Assembly: GCA_015499995.1 (NCBI GenBank)
Contig: JADNRV010000012.1
Span: 124,001-188,000 of the forward strand
Length of the DNA: 64,000 bases
Reading direction: 5' to 3'
DNA from: Flammula alnicola
Taxonomy: Eukaryota > Basidiomycota > Agaricomycetes > Agaricales > Strophariaceae
Every line of letters begins with the position of its first letter. Within the stretch, counting starts at the first letter, position 1. Positions 42,785 through 56,300 of this stretch are shown in pieces. A program made the translations under genes and the position numbers. A model generated the notes under the pieces. The model searched no databases and had not been told where the DNA came from. It worked only from the letters and a program-made list of their open reading frames with translations.

Positions 42785-45700
42785 CTATTCTTGTTTTGAT
42801 TCTGGGATTCTTCGTTCCGTACCGAGGAACTTTTGATGGAGTCGATTCGAGAGCCTGAGAGAGCCAGACTGCAAAGGCCAAAAAGAACTATAGCGGCTTC
42901 TTTTGGTGTACCAGGACAGCAAAACACTGCCTGCTCCTTTGATGTAGACCTGCGCTTGGACGCGACAGACCTGTTAAATCAATCAATCAAAAAAGGTCAG
43001 CTATCAGTTACCAGTCAGTCGAGTCATAGAGTATCAAACAAAAATAGCGGCGGCATATCAAAGAGGCGAACACTGGGTAAAGGTGTCTGTCGAGTCTGTC
43101 GTAGACCAGCCAACCACAGCCACACCCATTGTTCAATGAATCACATATGTCGTATCAATTCAACAACCCGACAATCGAGACATCGAGGATGCCCTATCAC
43201 GGAGACTTCAACTTCTCGCAACCATCGGTTACTGACCGGCTGACAGTTGACGAGGAAGTAGACGGAAGTAGACACGAGGAAGCAGACACGAGGAAGACAG
43301 AGAGGTAGAATAGGTAAAGATAGATGTCGGGTCGCACCCATCCACATCCACCCCGATTTATAAAGGGCAAACGCCACGTAGCAGGAAAAGAGAATAACAA
43401 CTGTAAGAGAACGTACCGTCTCAGCTACGCTCGCCTTCCTGAAATCGACATACAAGGACCCATTCGGCGCCCTCCTCATCTCTCTTACTTCGCCGAATGC
43501 CTGCAAAGAAAAACGAAATCAGGTCTGATCCCACATGCCATGACACGAGACACATAAACGCACCTCGCACCAGCTCTTAACAGCCTCATACCCCCTCACG
43601 TCCTCTGGGCCCACACCACTAATAACGAGCTTTCGTTTGGGTTGCTTCTTCTTTCCCAACAACCCGCCTGGCGTAAATACCCCGCCACTGTCTCTATGAG
43701 TCCCACTGAGCGACAGCGACGCCGTAGGCGAATGCGATGGCGAGCGATTCGAGTGCGACATTCCCAATGGCGTTAGAGGCGGAGGCAAGACACCGGCGCT
43801 GGAATTGGCACTCGAACCGGGAATGGATAGAGATAATGGACCAGCAGATAGGGGTGTAGTCGGATAAGACGACAATGGGCTGTTGTTACCGCTGTTGTTG
43901 TTCGACGACGACCCCACGAGGCCCATGCGCTCGACGAACCCTCTAAATCCACTACCTTTACCCGACCTGGCGCTGGGTAGGGGTGGGGCAAAGTTGGACG
44001 TAGACGCAGAGGCTGGCGGAGAAGCTGGAGCCGAAGGACGCAGATTCCCAAGACTCGACATGGTCTTCAGCCTCTGTCGCTGTTCCAAGGCCGAGTCAAG
44101 TCCTTGAGCCTGTGCAAGCGGAGCATGCGTCGGCGACAGAGCCATCATAGCGTTCTCCACCTTTATAACCGTCGTCGAGGGTTGCAAGGACGGCGTCTGC
44201 TGCTTTGCATGCATCTCAGCCTCTGCGTCCATCCGAACTCTTGCCCAGCGCTCCTCATGCGCCCTCTCTCGCCTAATCCTCTCAATGTCCCGATCCTGCA
44301 CCCCATAATCTTCCTCTTCGTCCTCCTCTTCGTCCTCCTCCTCGATATCCGTCGAAGCAATCGAAGAAGGCGTCGGTGGGAAGCTATCATCGACAGCAAA
44401 AGATGGACCGCGGTAGTGTGTCGACATCTGCGTCTGGATGTGCATCGGCGTCCTCCTAATCTGCGTCTGAGAAAGTGGGGCCTTCATCCCAAGTGGCCCG
44501 AGAACAGAGGCAGAAGCAGACTTGTGGAGCACGGGTCTCCTCGTTCCATTCGCGTTGAAACCGGCAGGAGCATGGACATTGACAAACGAGTCGTTGGTTG
44601 AATCGCTTCCTGATCCAGAGGCAGACGAGAGCATAAGCAAATCTGCGGCACTGTTCGACCGGCCACGCATGCCTAGGGGCAAAGTCTCCGCTCTCTCCCA
44701 ACCCATCTCTGGCTGCATGCCGGCGTCCATCCTCGTATGTGCATTAACAATAGTGGAACCCGCGCCGAAAGCCATGGCCCCCTCCGAGTAGGCCTTGCCC
44801 AACGGCAAAGGGACAGTCGGGCTACGCAGACGCGTGATTTTGGGGGAGCTCGGGATGCTCTTCGAGGCGAGGGCTTTGCCATTGCTGGAACTAGGCTGCG
44901 GGTCCCACACACCGCGGACCGCACCCGCGACCTCCACATCCACCACCTCCGCACCTTCCATCTCATTCTCTCGGCTCTTTGCCCTCCTCGGCCCCGAATC
45001 CACGATTAAAGGCGAAGGCAGCAGCCCACTTGGTACAGCAGGCGTTGACGGCAGAGGCGGTACCTCAGCAGTAGCGGTAGGAGACCCGACTCCGACACCC
45101 GAGAGTCTAGAGATGAACGACGCGAGTCTGCCCCGTTTCTTCTCCTTGCCGTCTTTGTCTTTGCCTGTCATTGTCGTCGTTGGAGATGCTGTCGGGCCTG
45201 CAGGCGCCAAGATCATAGAGTCTCTGTCTTCCGCCCTGTCTTGAACACCACCTGCCTCGCCACCGCCGAGGCTGAAAGGCGACGCGAAACTCTTCCTCTT
45301 CCTCTCCTTGTCCTTGTCCTTCTTCCCACCAACAGGCTCCTCCATAGTTGAACTGGTCATACTCCATCTCGACATCGAGCGCATCATCGGCGGGCGCTCC
45401 GCCTGTTCCAGAGGAGCAGAGCCATACCCATACGGCTCGTCGTCCAGCCCAGAAGGGAACTCCACCCCCCTAAACTCCTCCATCCGATCCTCCAGCTTCA
45501 GCCCGCGCAGGAGCTGCAGCCTCTCGATCTCTTCTTCGTGCGTTATCCCCTCTCCTTCGCCTCCAACAAGCCCTTCAACTTCAACATTCTCCACAAACCC
45601 TCCATCCACCTCATCCTCCAAGCCCAACCCCTCCTCAAGCATCGCCACATCAGTTTCACCTCTAGCAATGCCCGCAACGCCCATACCCAGATCCAAAGGC

Positions 45701-48700
45701 GGCGCAGGCGGCGGCCTCGTCGGACGCGTCCCAGCCACAGGCAGCGGCATCTGGATAGGAACAGGGATAGACATCGGGCGCGCAATCGCCGACGGCGGAG
45801 TCGCAGGCTGCTGGAGCTGGAGCTGAAGAACGGACGACGGCGAGCGCGAGTGCGCCGAAGAAGCTCTCTCCTGCGTCTGTGCATGTGCCTGTGCCTGTGC
45901 CTGTGTTTGGGACAACGACAACGACAGCGACGCCGCCGAGGACTCCTTCGACACCGCGCGCGAATGCACACCACCACCACCCGACAGCAGCGAATGCGAG
46001 CGCGAAAGCGAAAGCGGCGCGGGTGCGTGTGGTCCAGGTTTGGACCCGCGCGACGACGACGACGCGTCCCTGGAGTGCACCGGTTCGGCACCCGGGCCGA
46101 CGTACACCTGCGACGACGAGGCCTGGGCGTTCTGGTACGGGTGGTTCGCGTGGTACTGCTGCTGCGAGTGCTGCTGGTACTGTTGCTGTTGCTGTTGCTG
46201 TCGTTGCTGGTACGGCGTCATCGGCGTGTTCGGGGGCACCTGCACCTGGCCCCTCGCCACCGCCGTCGTGGTTGGGGTCGCATGGACGCCGAACGGGAAC
46301 GAGGGCGCGAACGCCGACGGGGGAGGCGTGTGGAGGATAAAGGTGTCGTCGACGTCCCCGGCTTCGAGGGTGTACTCATCTCCATCTCCGTCTCTACTTC
46401 CGTCTTCATCGCCATCTCTCTCCAATCCATCGTCACCATCATCAACACCATCAACACCATCACCGCCATCAATCTCCGCCCCGCCCCTCAACAGCAGCGC
46501 GTCAAGCCTCTCCCTCACCTCCTCCGAGTCAATATACACCGCATGGCGCATGCCGGGGTGCGCGCCCGACGCCCCTGAGCTGAGACTCAGCGTCGAGCCG
46601 TTCATCGATGCCCCGAGGGACTGGGCTGCGGAGACCGACCCCGCGCGGGACCTGGAGGCGCTGGACGACGATACGGAGAGGTTCTGTGCGTGGCCTGCGC
46701 TTGCGCTTGTGCCCGAGCCCGGTGCGGAAGGTAAAGCGAGCGCAGCAAAGGCGGCGCGCGACTGTCTCCGCGTCGGTGGTGCACTTGGCGGTAGAGGCGA
46801 GGCTTGCATGGCGGGCGACGATGGTTGAGTTACTTGACCTTGACCCTGGCTCTGGCCCTGCGACAGAGGATGCAACAACATGCCAACGTCCTGCGAAGTC
46901 CCAGGCCAAGTTGGAGTTGCGACTGCGACCTTCTCACCTGCATCGACGTGGGCAGGTGGTACATCGGCTGCTGCTGCACTCCACCCGGCGCCGTCAACGA
47001 TGTACCAGAGCCAGAGGCAGGATGGATGGACGCCGACGACTGCGACCGGAACCGCGTGCGCAAGAACGGACGGGCATCTGTGTGCGCAGAGGAGGCAGTA
47101 CCGATGGAGGCATCGAACAGACCACCATGCGATTGGACGAGAACAGCGCTATCCGAGACCGACACGGACATCGCCGCAGGCGCAGTCGCCGGTGGTGGGG
47201 GTGGTCGAATCTCGCTCGGCAGACCTCAATGCCATCAAAACCAACTTCCTCCGCTGTGGCTGTGCTAAACCCCATCGCACCAAACCCAAATCCAGATCCT
47301 CGCCCAATACACTCGTCTCGCCGAGCAAAGGCAACGAGGGCGTCTTGAGCAAGCTCGGGCGTCTCGAAACGCTCCACCACGCCACGCCACGCCACGCCAG
47401 GCCAAGGTTCTGCTGCGACGTGCGTCTAGACGGAGGTGCCGATCCACTTGCATTACCACCACTGGAGGACGGAGGCAGAGCTGCGTATGAAGCCGATGCA
47501 GGGGAGTATGCCAGGCTCTGGCTCTGCGAGAGCGTGTGGCCATGTCCCTGATGTCCATGACTATGCCCGTGATGACTGTGCATAACAGACGACGCGACAG
47601 ATAAAGTCGACGGCGTCCTCGCGTGTGGTGCGCATGTGCATGTGGGCATAGCCCATCCCAGGCCCGATAGCCAGCTGCGAATACGAGAGCCTCATCGACG
47701 AGTGCGAATGCGAGTGCGAGTGCCCCGACTGCCCTGAGTGCCCCGAATGCGAGTGCGACCCAGACGACGACGAATGCGACGACGCAGGCGAGTGTCCCTG
47801 TCCAGCGGCCAGTTTCGCGAGGTACGGCTGCGCCTGCGCTTGGGCGTGGCGCGCGCCTGTCGACGCTGTGTCATTGTCGTTGTTAACAACCCCAAAGACG
47901 GGTTCGACATGGACGCTACGGCGGAAGGCACCGTGAAGCAGGACGAGGGCGTTGTTGAGGTTGATGACGTGGAGAGCTCGGGTGCTGGGGCTGAGGCTAA
48001 CACGGAAGAAGGTGGCGCGGGGGCAGATGAAGGGGGGATGGGCGGCGATGCGGATGGAGAAGGCGGTGGGAGGGTTGGTAGAGGCTAGACGAAAGAGTTG
48101 AGTAATCTTTATAAAAACCAAAGAAAAGAATGAACCTTATCCCTGCCCACGACGACATTGACACTGCTCTCGCCCTCCTCCCCTCTTCGCCCTCTCCATC
48201 AGGCAAGTCCCTCACCCAATTTCTCCCAGGATGTCTGAGCGGGTCCACTAACACCCCTGCCCCACCCACCCCCGCCCTCCAACAGTAAACTCTCCGCCGA
48301 CGGAAACCCCAGCAGAGGCGAGTCCGCCGCGACGCGTCGTCCTGCTGGCAGTACGCGAGCCGATTACATCCTCCGCAGACCCCGTACCCCAACCCGCCGA
48401 CCCCAGCGGAGACACGACAGCAGACGTATGCACCGTCGCCATTGTCCGCTGGGACGCTCTGTGTCTCAATGACAAACCCCCTGCCCCCTTCTCTTCCTCC
48501 TTGTCCTCCACGATCTCCCTCCTCTAGTGTCATACGACCCTTCGCCTTCCTCCCCCCTCCCCCAAAACCATACTAAGCCGACACTGCTGCTCCAGCCACC
48601 TCTGAATCCGCCGGTCCCTTCTGTCGACCTCCGGCACGCCGAAAGCGTACGCGTCATCGTCGTCGTCTTCGAGGTAGTAGCAGTCGTCGTCCTCATCGAG

Positions 48701-48892
48701 GAGGCCGGGGTCGGAAGGTGTGTGGTGTAGGGTGGTGGTCAGAGGGGGAAAGGCCGCGTAACCCTTACTCGCAGGCATCGGCTGTGAAGCCTGCGGGGGC
48801 AATGTGGGTAGAGACATAGTGGGTGTTGGTTTTGGTATGGGTGCCACTGCACCTGCAGACGCACTAGGCATAGACGGCATATCCATATCCAT
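42785..48892 (-). CDS. Large low-complexity RNA-binding protein with C-terminal RRM-like domain
   Basis: The 3' part is solid. One exon of about 3.3 kb ends at 43564 and is followed by 43500-43417 and 42970-42785. Joined, they give RKLVISGVGPEDVRGYEAVK, SWCEAFGEVREMRRAPNGSL, YVDFRKASVAETVCRVQAQV, an RRM-like beta-alpha-beta fold near the C-terminus. The body is Ser/Pro/Ala-rich with a polyQ tract (near 46150-46210), an acidic EEEDEEEDEEED run and KDKDKERKRK. The 5' portion (48892-46882) clearly codes (MDMDMPSMPSASAGAVAP; ASTNPPTAFSIRIAAHPPFI; VVERFETPELAQDALVAFAR, itself RRM-like). It changes frame several times and I could not place every intron. One change lies at a CCACG tandem repeat (47377-47396). 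By domain it should bind RNA, perhaps a Mei2/Csx1-like regulator; that is inference. GC content is much higher than in the neighbours. Confidence 0.7.
46156..46210. repeat. CAG/CTG-type repeat coding for polyglutamine
   Basis: A tract of TGCTG/TTGCTG units on the plus strand; on the coding (minus) strand it gives YQQRQQQQQQQYQQHSQQQY. Likely length-polymorphic. Confidence 0.7.
47377..47396. repeat. Tandem CCACG x4
   Basis: Four 5-bp units in the coding part of the RNA-binding protein gene. Because the unit is not a multiple of three, each gain or loss shifts frame. The protein's apparent frame changes at this point. Confidence 0.7.
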
Positions 48893-51800
48893 ATTAGATC
48901 ACGTCCAGACCACAACGATCGTCAAAACCTGTCTCAAACAAAAAAAAAAACGCAAATCACGCCAAGGGGAAAAAGCAGAGTGCGCAGCGCCCCGCGGAAG
49001 CGGAAGAGCAGATGGCGGACAGTGTGATGAATAGTTGCGTATACGGAGAATGCTGATGCTGACGATGATGATACCGCGTAGTAGGTGATGATGTGTATAG
49101 CTGGGTGCTGGTGTCAACCTCGGGGGTGCGTCGTATAGAGTCAAGCCACGTAAAATGTGTGCTCAAACCCAAATGAAAAAAAAGGCAGCTTGAATTGTGT
49201 GAATTGCGCCGCGCGTCGTGTGTCCAAAAAAAATCTTGCTGGCACTGGCTTGCAGGGTGGGATGACGTCGAATTCGCTTCCGCTTTGAATTCGTTACGCA
49301 CGCCTGGACTGGAATGCAGGTACGAATGTATGACGGGTAGGGGGATTGCAATGGAAATTCTGAAGCTCGAGTGCTGTCGACCTATGTACTTGGTACCTGG
49401 GCCGCTTAGTTGACGGCTCACAGAGTTCAGTCACGTCGATTGTCGATGGGTCGTCGTGGACGAAACACCAACAAACGAACGCTGGAAAGAAAGAATACCG
49501 TCCACCGTCAGACGCGCTCTGAACATCGAGACCACACCCCAAACTCACCAACGCGACGTGTCCTTGTCCTTCTACCAGTCCTTCAAGTCTCGCGCAGCAA
49601 TGATAGGGAATACCCGTATCGTACAACACAAACAGAGAATTCGCCACAGTACGAGTGCGGGAGTGTGAAAGGTCGGTTCAAGCAGCCCGCGTGCGTAGGT
49701 GCCTGCGCGTCAACCAAAATGTGGGGTCACCTCGAAAAAGTTGGACGGGCGTCGGTATGTATACCCTTCCCAAAAAAATTCTCTTCCTAGTTCCCATGGC
49801 CTTCTCTCAGCAACCGTCCCTGGCAAGGAGCTTATCCCAATATGGATGATGCGCGAAGCCTGGCTCGAGATCTGGATCTGTGGGTCTTTTTGGGCTAGCC
49901 TTCTTGGGGATATTTTTCTTGTTATTTATTTATTATTTTAGGACTATGTAATCATTTGTATTTATTTATTGCAGTTGATTTTGCACAATTTTATAAATTA
50001 TTCTTCAGAGTATTATGTAATCAACCTTTATTACAGGAGATTTGGAAAAAGACGCCGTGCATGAACGGGGCGGCAACCACCGAAGATGACCTAAGCCCAC
50101 CTAATCTGGTTGCGCCTCGTAGGCCGCCCAGTCCGACCGCCGACCACAAGGCGTTCAACATGGATTGAACGTTCTCTCCGGGAAATAAAATCACACCCGT
50201 CCTCAAAGTCATTATGTATCTCCTAAATAAATTTCACCGACTCTCATAGACTTTCAGAGCATAAAAATTGAAGGCACCCACGGATATTACATTATTTACG
50301 AGGTAATAATTACAAACCCTGTAGAATAGACCTGAATGTATGTATATTCATCGCAGAACCTCAAGAGTGTTCTACTATAACCCACGGCGTCGACAAAAGC
50401 GAGCGTTCTGGCGGGAGATACAAGCCCCGGCGTTTGCCGCCGTTCTTTGATGGCGTTCTGGACGGCGTTCTTTCCAACTTACGGATGCCCTCGCACGGTG
50501 GGACGCCTTCGCAGCTTCTTCGACTGCGCGGCCCCGCAGCCCCGCTCATCGGGAAAAGGATCCTTTGAAAAGAAAAGAAAAGAAAAAAAAAACGAATCCA
50601 TGTCTTCGTCTTCTTTGCTCGGTGTTTCTTCTTTCAAATTCCAAGTTCTCAAGTTCGCATTCTGGCCAACCCCTTCGACTCCCGTGCGTAATTACACTCC
50701 CCCAATAACAATAGAGATAGCATTGACTGGCCAAGGAACATTGGGGACACCGCCCATGGGTGACGATAATGCGCCGGTCGCGTCGCTTCGAGACTTAACC
50801 CTGCAGCCTTGAGGCTGGAGGTCGGAATTTCTGAAAAAAGCCGGCGCCCTGATTAATCCTGATAAGAGTCTTTCCTCTTTCCCCTCTTTCCTCTTTTCTC
50901 CTTACAAGCAGGCAAGAGTCAAGACGACCTCGACCTCGAACGAAAAGGCCAATGAACACAAAGAAAAAATTGACAACGATTTCGATTCGATTTCGATGCG
51001 TCGACTGCAGCTTCTTTCTGTCATGCATACCCCCGCAGGTGCAGCTAGCTGCAGTTCTTCAACGAAGAGGCTTCGTCCGTCTGGGCGGCGCACTGCTTCT
51101 ATGTTTTCGGTGCTTGTGGAAGACATATGTGCATACCAAGTGCATAGAGTACATACTTCGCGTTGCGTCGGAACGCCGTCCTTCCGTGTCTCGCTCGGGC
51201 CTCTAAACGCCAAATCTTCAAGGTTCGCATTGAACATCCCCAAAGTCTTTAGTCCTTCATGACTTCATGATGTCTTTCATGATGTCATCCATGCATATTC
51301 TCTATATCATATGTAGATCCGCTCCATGTTAGAAAAAAAAACACCGAATAAACCAAAGCTCCCAACATTCAACTTCGAGCCCTCCGACTTCCGACTTCCG
51401 ACTTCTCATTGGATGCATGGGGTACCAGACCTCGTCATTATATAGATCACTACCCACGCGAACACATGCGCATGCGTACCCTCTACTTGATATTTAATAC
51501 TTCCTGGACGCTGATACTTATCACTCCCTACAAGTACATGTATCTCTATATCCATAAACCAACCGCCCGCCCGCCCGATCGACCCAAGCCCTCTAGGCGC
51601 TCTAGGTCTCCTCCCGTCCAATCCCCAGATGCTTATTCTTGACCGCAACATACCCACATACCCTCAAAACCCTAACGCATGTGGCGGCGTCCTTCGGTAC
51701 CGGTATGTAGTAGTAGAGCGTACATGTAACAGTAAGTGTCTCGGACGAAGTACAGTGCCTACTTATATTTACCCAACAAGGCAAGGAAAGCTAGCCGCGC

Positions 51801-53300
51801 TACGCCCACCCCTTCGGAGCTCGAGCTCGAGGTCGCTCGCTCTCGCTGAGTGGATTTAGAGCAGGGAAATAGGGTGCGTTGTGGCGGCGTCGAGGTCGAG
51901 GTCGAATAGGTCACCGGCAGCCGGGGATACGAAAGGGGGGAAACAAAAAAGAGAAGAAGCAATAAAGAAGAAGAAGAAGAAGAAGAAACTGGTAAGAACA
52001 CAAGTACGTGCATACTTACGGGTTTTTCAAATATTATAATTCGAGAGCGCGTCCGGGCGCAATCTCTCTCTGTGCCTCATAAGCAAGCTTCAAGTAACCT
52101 CGCTGCCGCACGCATATATGCACTGATCCCGGCCGGGGTTCAACGCAACTACCAGTCTAACTCAGTGCAAGGAGAGCCTGTAATCGCAGATTCAATAATT
52201 AAATCGTCGTCAGCCTGGGCTCGACGCCATTGAATCCGTTGGTGTCCCTTCAAGCTTAAGCCAATTCCAGTTGCAGTTTGCACTGGCTGCTATTATGAAC
52301 AACGGAGCCCGTCCTACATGCATCCGTACAATGAATGCGAATCTATGTAGGTGTCCCTTTAAATCAATTCTTCCTACTACCAATACATTAGATTCATCTA
52401 CATGAGGATCACGCGCGAGGCATGGCCGCTCAATGGGGGGCCGAAACTTTCCACCTGTGGAATGATACATGCATCTCTCTTATTCCGCGCGGAAAGCTTA
52501 AGCCAACCTAAACTCCGGCTTGCCATCCCGTTTAGTAGTGTGCAATCTACTCATCCATATGGATTACCGCTCCTTGATCATGTGCACTGGCTATTGCTCA
52601 TAGTAGCTAGAACTGATCATGATTCTAAGTTAATGGTCGACGCCTCAGCTTCGACCTCCATATCCATGTCCAGGTCCATGTCCACTATATTTGAGTCTAT
52701 ATCGTGCAGGTACTTCTGGGATGCCATATGTCATGTCATAGGCCATTTCTCGTCCACTGAAATGCAATCTATCCGTCCGTCCGACATCGGGCCGTATGTC
52801 AAGAGCTGGCAGTTATCAGTCACTGCAGTCAGTCATTGCAGTCAGTCAGGCAGTCAGTCAGTCGCTCTCTCGTCCGCTCGTCCGCTCGGACCGCGCATCT
52901 GCGCCCCTCGGGCATGTCTTAGTTCAGAAACGTCTCTGCTGCTGACTTCGCGCACGTCAAAGTTGCTGGTAAATAGAGGCCCTCTTGGAAATGACTCCTG
53001 AGGAATGGATTCGCGCTGTCTCTTGAATAAGTTCATTCAAGCTGTGAACTTCATTGCTTCCACCCAGTAGTCATTCGCGTAATTTCGCCTCGAGGTGTAT
53101 GATTTCCTATCCACTAGTACTGGATAGGCGCCCGCTCGGCAGTGGATCATGATTTGACAACCGACGTCCATTAAGTAACCTCGACGCCAAGGCGCGCGAA
53201 GCTGTCTGATATGTACTGTTTTGCACCGTAGAATGAAGATTGCGGCGCGGGAAAAACGTACACGTTTAATAAACATGTTTCTCGCGAGTAATGGCGTTAA
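48893..53300. other. Upstream region of the RNA-binding protein gene and gene-poor DNA
   Basis: A long region of short frames with no domain. A purine/pyrimidine-rich leader and several A-tracts lie at 48930-49250. An (AAG)7 microsatellite is at 51966-51987, and GTCA-type simple repeats are near 52815-52865. A 5' UTR with introns for the RNA-binding gene is possible, but nothing specific can be proved. Confidence 0.45.
51966..51987. repeat. AAG microsatellite
   Basis: About seven AAG units in a purine-rich stretch; simple-sequence repeat. Confidence 0.8.
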
Positions 53301-56300
53301 GCGCTGATTAAGGAGGGTTGGGATTTGCAGTGGCGAGACCTGGTTTGTCTCTGACGCTTATAGATCAATGATGTCCTCGACGTTTGATGTACCTCTCGTG
53401 AAGTCTGGCCCAGGGTCTGACAAGCTTTATCTGATGCCCTTTCGACGGGACAACTTTAATATTTTTCAGTCATATTATTGAGGTATGATATTAGCACCGC
53501 CCTCATCAGTAGGCGTGAGTGGAGCCAGGCGACGCCTCCCGCCTCGTGGTTCCTGAGCGCCTAATTCCGTTTCGGGTTGGATACCCTCTTCACGTTTGGT
53601 TGGGGAACTCGAAATTCATCTCTAACCAAGACGCGGTTCATGTAGTAGAATTGCTAACTCCTCCGTGAAAAATGCGACAATTTATTACAAAAATCAACTG
53701 TTTTCTTTATCTTCTCTGTCCCCAATTCATTAGTACGGTGCCAGCTAAACATCCTGCTAAGTATATCTAACTCTTGTCATTACTCAGTCCAGCGTTATGT
53801 AAACCCCCGTTCGAGGCTCTCCGGGTTAATACGAGCCCACGATGTCAAATATTTGAAGTTTGAATCAAGCTTGAAGCACTTTCGTGCAGAGTTTGGCGTT
53901 TGGAGCTTCCATATTGCCGACTTTGGCGTTCGGTGCTTAGCACCATCCACAATCGCACAACTTCCAATCAATGATCCGTTGGGTTCTGAGGGACAGTTCG
54001 CTCAGACTAGTACGAGAATGAAACCCTGACATATCGCATCCAAATCCACATTCCGTTTAGTAAATGAGACTGCTACTGTTAGCTCAGCGCTCAGACTCCC
54101 AGCTAATCCTCTCCGCTCCCTCTGGATCAACTACGGTGACATCATCCACCTTCTACTGAATGCCAACTTCTGCCCAGTTTCGACTTGGGCGAGGGGAGCA
54201 ACCAATGTGCCACCCACATCAGGGAGGCGCACAGCCTCTAGAACGACGTGTTGCGAGACCATCAGTCGTACTGAGCTGATGTCAACGATGATGGCAGTGA
54301 AGCTTGAAATTTTCTTGTTGACAAACCTTGTGTTCTCATGATGATAGCCAGCCCGCAGCACCTGACATCTTAAGTGTATAGAAGATCACCCACGCTATCA
54401 GAGTCTCTGCGCTTCCCATAAGATGGTGGCGGGAAAGAGTCGAAGAGTAGCGGACCTAAGAGAAATCAATTGACCGAAAGTCGGACTCGGATCACGGAAC
54501 ATTAAAGGCTGCCGGAGATACAGTCCTGACGTTAGACTACATAGCACTGAAGTACTGACGTCTTTCAAGTCGGAGTCCGTTGTGTCTTCCCTAGAAGCAA
54601 GCCAACTATAACAATCCGGGCTTCCAATGCCAAGCTCCCATCTCGTCGGGACTTTGTTTGTACCTTGTGACTTCGTGGTACCGAACGAAGTTTGCTTGCT
54701 TGCGCAAATCAAGCCTAGAGGTACAACGGCGTCAGTTCTCGAATAAAGTCTAAATTTGCTCTCGGACTTGAGTTGAGCATGACCTCGAGTGCTCAACTAC
54801 CATGGGTTCATCAGGAGGATAGTACTAATAATGTAAATGTAGTCGCGCTATCGAGTCTCAGACTGCTCGATCACACCACAATTCTGATGTGTCAGTGCGC
54901 CACACTCCCATCCCTTCAGTGCTAAGCGTTCACTTCTTTTAGCCAAACCAATTCTTCGTAGCCTCTCGTTGACTTTCCAACTCTCCTGCAGCATGCTCCA
55001 CAGACTTCCACTTCTGCTCTAACACATTTATACAGTATATGTCAAATATACAACCACTCCTGAATGTTCGGAGCCACCATTCATTAGAGTTAACCTCTCC
55101 TTTCTTGGCTACCCATTTACCTCTCGCTAGAGAGAATATCTTTTATGCCTGACGGAACCAGCATATGTGACCCCAAATGAAGGCACGCTTGGGTCATAAA
55201 TTTGGATCATTGCTTCACTTCTCCGATTCAGGTCGGGTTTCTCTGAGACGACAGACGTGCACCTTTTGCTTCCCTTCTTTGTGCTGTATTTTTGTTGTTC
55301 TTGAATTAGTTTAAATGATCCAACGGACATACATCCCCGGGTGAAATGACGTTGTCAATGACTGCTCCGAATAACGTATCCAAATCGGGTCCTGGAAGCT
55401 TCCGGCGTCGATATGTTTTTCGTCATGCACGGCAAATGCCAATTTTTGCGATAAATTTAGTCGCAATCTATGCAAACTAGATACTTGGTGTGCTCTCTCG
55501 GATGACGTAACTTGTGCGTATCGAGAAACTCGAGATGGAAATTACCTTGTTGTGAATCAGTCCTCAATTGCATTTACGACGACGGCTTAGTGGCATGATT
55601 TATTCATCATCCGGCGAATAAAAACTGTGATGTTGTCTTATCACATCGTTCACCTTCCACCCACGTCTACCCCACCGCGGAGATAAAGTGCAACAAATAT
55701 CTCTCCAGTCCATCCTCTTTAATTTCAACTGCATGCAACCGAATCAATTGGAAGTCTTACTGAGGTAGATACTTCTGGGCTTGCGTATAAAGCGTGGAGT
55801 ACTTATATCAACAGGATTTTTGATTTTATTTCAGTAGCACATAATTTCGAGCAGAATTTAACTGCTTTATAATATGGTTTACCTTCGTCGGGCCCTACAG
55901 AATGCCAGGGTCAGGGAACAAGGAGGGACTTTCTAAGATGTCAGTAATGTTGATGGGAGAAGCTGGGATTGTGTACTAAGCCGTCGGATGGCTGCAATAG
56001 TTCATTATACTATCGTCTTCAAAGTGGGCTTAGAAGTCCTCAAAGCTCTCTGGGCGCTGCGGGATTACAGCATCCCACACGCCGACGTTGTAAAACTTGA
56101 ACAGTGGCATAAATAGACACGGACATTAAATAAAGTGCAGTCTGGAAGCAGGCTGGCGGTTAGAGATTATTGGAGCATATGATAGCATTGTATATTCGCT
56201 CCCTCAAAGTGTAGTTTATAAAATGGCGTGGACAACAACATCAGGCTGACGATCGTCGGAAAAGACTGTTCCACGAACGAAATGGCTTCGCAATTGATGC

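Noticed and set aside
45308..47551. Several long open frames on the plus strand opposite the RNA-binding protein gene
   Set aside because: They are Arg/Ser/Pro-rich mirror images caused by high GC and biased codons on the minus strand; none has a domain or a splice-supported structure.
52810..52870. GTCA/CAGT repeats resembling a CRISPR-like array
   Set aside because: The units are only 4-8 bp and irregular; this is simple-sequence DNA in a eukaryotic genome.
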